7,277 bases of DNA from Syntrophus sp. (in: bacteria) (GTDB lineage Bacteria > Desulfobacterota > Syntrophia > Syntrophales > UBA8958), in assembly GCA_003451635.1 (NCBI GenBank), contig DMAT01000301.1, positions 1-7,277 on the forward strand, in the 5' to 3' direction. The translations under genes and the position numbers were made by a program. Positions 5,712 through 7,277 of the stretch are shown piece by piece. The notes under the pieces are model-generated. The model searched no databases. It saw only the letters and a program-made list of their open reading frames with translations, and was not told where the DNA came from. Positions within the stretch are counted from its first letter, which is position 1, and each line of letters starts with the position of its first letter.

Positions 5712-6860
5712 TCAACCTCTTTGTTTATTAGCGAGGATCTTCAGATAAATCTCTTTTACTTTTTGAGCCGTTCTTTCCCATGAATAATTGCGGGATGTTT
5801 CCAGGGCGGCTTTTCCCATGTCCCGTTTAACATCCCCCTGGATAATCTTGTGGAGAACTCCGGCTACATAGTCGGCGTTATGAGGATTATCAATGACAAA
5901 ACCGTTGACCCCTTCTACGATGAGGTCCTTTGCCCCGACATTGCCGCTGATGACGACGGGCAATCCCCTGGACATTGCCTCGAGGACGACCATGCCGAAG
6001 GTGTCAAATTTGGAAAGCATGGCGTAAATGTCGCCGGCCCGGTATATTCCATCCAGATCTTTCCGGGGGATCAGGCCGGTAAATACTGCCTGCCCGGCAA
6101 TGTCGGCCTGATGCGCCAGACGTTCGTACTTCTTCTGATTGTCCCGGCCAACGATGAGCAGGGTAAAGCGTTGATCGGGGTAAAGTTGTTTCATTCTGCC
6201 CAGGCCTGCCATAAGTGGATCGAGACCTTTTATATCAAAGTTCATGGATACGAAGAGGATCACCGGGTCCGCGGGGGGCAGGCCATATTTTCGGAGCATC
6301 TCCGCCCGGGCGACCTCTTTTTCTGCGGTAGTGGCGGAGACTGCCTCGATGCCGGGATGAATGATTGGAACGCGTCCTGAATCCATGTGATATTCATTCA
6401 GGAAGATGTCCCTGGTAATGCTGGAGACGGCCAAGTAGTATTGACAGTAGCCATCTTCGACCATCCGTTTTTCTACCCATGCCGTTGATCGATCGAAAAG
6501 GCTCATTCGCCTTTTCTTCCTGACATCTTTCACCCATACCCGATGGGGAAGGCCATGCATGGTATAGATATGGGGCCGGAACATCCGGTCATGGGCGTGG
6601 ATGAGATCCATCCCTGCCCGGTCTATGGCTTTTTGTGCGAAACAGGCGAAACTTATGGTTGTCAAAAATCTGGGGAAACGGATTACCGGGACATGATGGA
6701 AAAAAACACGATCCGACCAGGCCTGCCAGCGATTGGCAAAGACATGAATTTCAAGGGCAGGATCAAGGGCAAGTTGTTCCGTCAGGGCGGCGGCGGCCCC
6801 TTCCGCGCCGCCGACGAGTCCGTATTTGGGAATGACGACGGCGATCTTCTCAGGTTCCAT
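5712..6860 (-). CDS. GT4-family glycosyltransferase (GT-B fold, WaaG-like)
   Basis: This 382-residue protein, of typical length for GT4, should transfer a sugar from a nucleotide donor to a lipid-linked or core-oligosaccharide acceptor at the cytoplasmic membrane face. The N-terminal acceptor half has the glycine-rich loop GLVGGAE (14-20), HAHDR (88-92) and a basic aromatic stretch HRVWVKDVRKKRR (106-118) that may contact membrane or acceptor. The donor half has HPG (168-170), FVSMNFDIKGLD (203-214, K211 as the usual phosphate-binding lysine), FTG (260-262) and FDTFGMVVLEAM (285-296). The last is the GT4 E-x7-E motif with Asp replacing the first Glu, which I recall as common in WaaG-like enzymes. 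The ATG at 6860 lies inside the upstream gene and has no clear Shine-Dalgarno, so coupling through the 11-base overlap is likely. The next gene starts 4 bases after its TGA. Sugar and acceptor cannot be read from sequence. Confidence 0.93.
   Translation of the reverse strand: MEPEKIAVVIPKYGLVGGAEGAAAALTEQLALDPALEIHVFANRWQAWSDRVFFHHVPVIRFPRFLTTISFACFAQKAIDRAGMDLIHAHDRMFRPHIYTMHGLPHRVWVKDVRKKRRMSLFDRSTAWVEKRMVEDGYCQYYLAVSSITRDIFLNEYHMDSGRVPIIHPGIEAVSATTAEKEVARAEMLRKYGLPPADPVILFVSMNFDIKGLDPLMAGLGRMKQLYPDQRFTLLIVGRDNQKKYERLAHQADIAGQAVFTGLIPRKDLDGIYRAGDIYAMLSKFDTFGMVVLEAMSRGLPVVISGNVGAKDLIVEGVNGFVIDNPHNADYVAGVLHKIIQGDVKRDMGKAALETSRNYSWERTAQKVKEIYLKILANKQRG
5716..5720 (-). promoter_or_regulatory. 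Ribosome binding site for the GTG-initiated GT2 gene
   Basis: AGAGG reads on the minus strand with an 8-base gap to the GTG start at 5707. It lies within the last codons of the GT4 gene, so ribosomes finishing GT4 could re-initiate here. No ATG gives a complete GT2 N-terminal VVIVSYN strand, so this site decides the start. Confidence 0.7.
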
Positions 6861-7277
6861 GATTTACGAATTCATGGGTTTTCAGCTCGTTGAGCTTCAT
6901 ATACGCCGATTTGACAGCGGCTACTTTGCACCACAAGGCTTCATTCCATTCCATGGGCTCACCTTTGCTGTCCGTGCGGCCTACGGCGCACCGGTCATAT
7001 TTCCTTGGTTCTAAAAGGGGATAACTATCTGCAACATCGTAGAAAAATAAATGATCTTCCTTGGCCATCATGGTAACCAGCTTATTCCCCCAGACGGCCT
7101 CGGTTGTGCAGTTGCCATCGAAGGTCTGAAGTCCTTCGCCATTCTCGGGGGGATAAGTCTTAATCTGAACGATATCTTCCACTTCTTCGGCTCTTAGCTT
7201 TAGTAATTTGCGCATTTGATATTTAAATCTTTTTGTCTGACCGATCCGATAGGAAGGATCCAGATCCGAGCCTTCAT
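6850..7277 (-). CDS. Unrecognised protein, C-terminal part (5' end outside window)
   Basis: The reading frame is open from the right edge to a TGA at 6852-6850, giving 141 visible residues. An internal ATG at 7215 would make a 121-residue protein, but 20 in-frame residues upstream (EGSDLDPSYRIGQTKRFKYQ) read as ordinary protein, so the gene most likely begins outside the window. The visible part is soluble-looking, with no membrane span or signal peptide. It has a basic helix (MRKLLKLRAEEVEDIVQIK), then a region rich in aromatic and acidic residues with the segment EDHLFFYDVAD, and a C-terminal helix ending FVNHGT. I do not recognise the family. The KTYPP-then-strand pattern faintly recalls effector domains of TrmB-like regulators, but that is too weak to name. 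Its last 11 bases overlap the start of the GT4 gene, so the two are very probably co-transcribed and translationally coupled. Confidence 0.7.
   Translation of the reverse strand, partial: EGSDLDPSYRIGQTKRFKYQMRKLLKLRAEEVEDIVQIKTYPPENGEGLQTFDGNCTTEAVWGNKLVTMMAKEDHLFFYDVADSYPLLEPRKYDRCAVGRTDSKGEPMEWNEALWCKVAAVKSAYMKLNELKTHEFVNHGT

Noticed and set aside
5850..6380. A 176-codon plus-strand frame opposite the GT4 gene
   Set aside because: It is antisense to conserved GT4 motifs, shows no domain of its own and has no plus-strand neighbour to form an operon with.
6850..7277. Possible TrmB-type regulator effector domain
   Set aside because: The similarity is limited to a TYP-like strand pattern remembered by eye, and the DNA-binding part, if any, is outside the window.
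1..7277. tRNA, rRNA, CRISPR, insertion sequence or attachment site
   Set aside because: I found no spaced direct-repeat array, transposase-like frame, cloverleaf or terminal repeats on reading both strands; the region is closely packed with one-directional genes.

Overview
All convincing genes in this window lie on the minus strand, so the window reads from right (7277) to left (1). It looks like part of a surface-polysaccharide (O-antigen, capsule or EPS) locus of a Gram-negative bacterium. The WaaG-like GT4, the WbbL-like GT2, and a NodU-type carbamoyltransferase followed by an SGNH protein, a DUF5989-type small protein and an SxtJ-type membrane protein are a combination I associate with Desulfobacterota (Syntrophus/Geobacter-like) and some Proteobacteria. 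That taxonomic guess is inference from gene style only; no rRNA or species marker is present.

Layout in transcription order: (1) the C-terminal part of an unrecognised protein (7277-6850), overlapping by 11 bases (2) a GT4 glycosyltransferase (6860-5712), then after 4 bases (3) a GT2 glycosyltransferase with a GTG start (5707-4832). A 90-base gap follows, holding a good sigma70-type promoter (TTGACG-N17-TATGAG) and a second TTGACA box. Then come (4) a carbamoyltransferase (4741-2879) with a terminator-like hairpin directly after its stop; (5) a membrane-anchored SGNH/GDSL-type protein with a TTG start (2811-1780); a 159-base gap with a possible extended -10 promoter; (6) a 48-residue single-span DUF5989-like protein (1620-1474); (7) an SxtJ-like membrane protein (1463-1092); (8) a protein resembling GT-D (DUF1792) glycosyltransferases (1098-175), overlapping SxtJ by 7 bases; and (9) the first 51 codons of an unknown protein with a TTG start (153-1).

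The right-hand genes probably build a glycan on a lipid carrier or lipid A core. Genes 4-8 look like a glycan decoration module. The most interesting point is the set carbamoyltransferase + SGNH + DUF5989 + SxtJ, which resembles the sxtI/sxtJ/sxtK group of saxitoxin clusters but sits in a glycan locus. The 48-residue protein ends in FIYTLF, positioned like the C-terminal FIYxxF tail of DltX, whose tyrosine relays D-alanine to the SGNH-like DltD. I therefore propose, as a hypothesis, a Dlt-like trans-membrane carbamoyl (or acyl) relay for modifying surface polysaccharide.

I saw no tRNA, rRNA, CRISPR array, insertion sequence or integrase.
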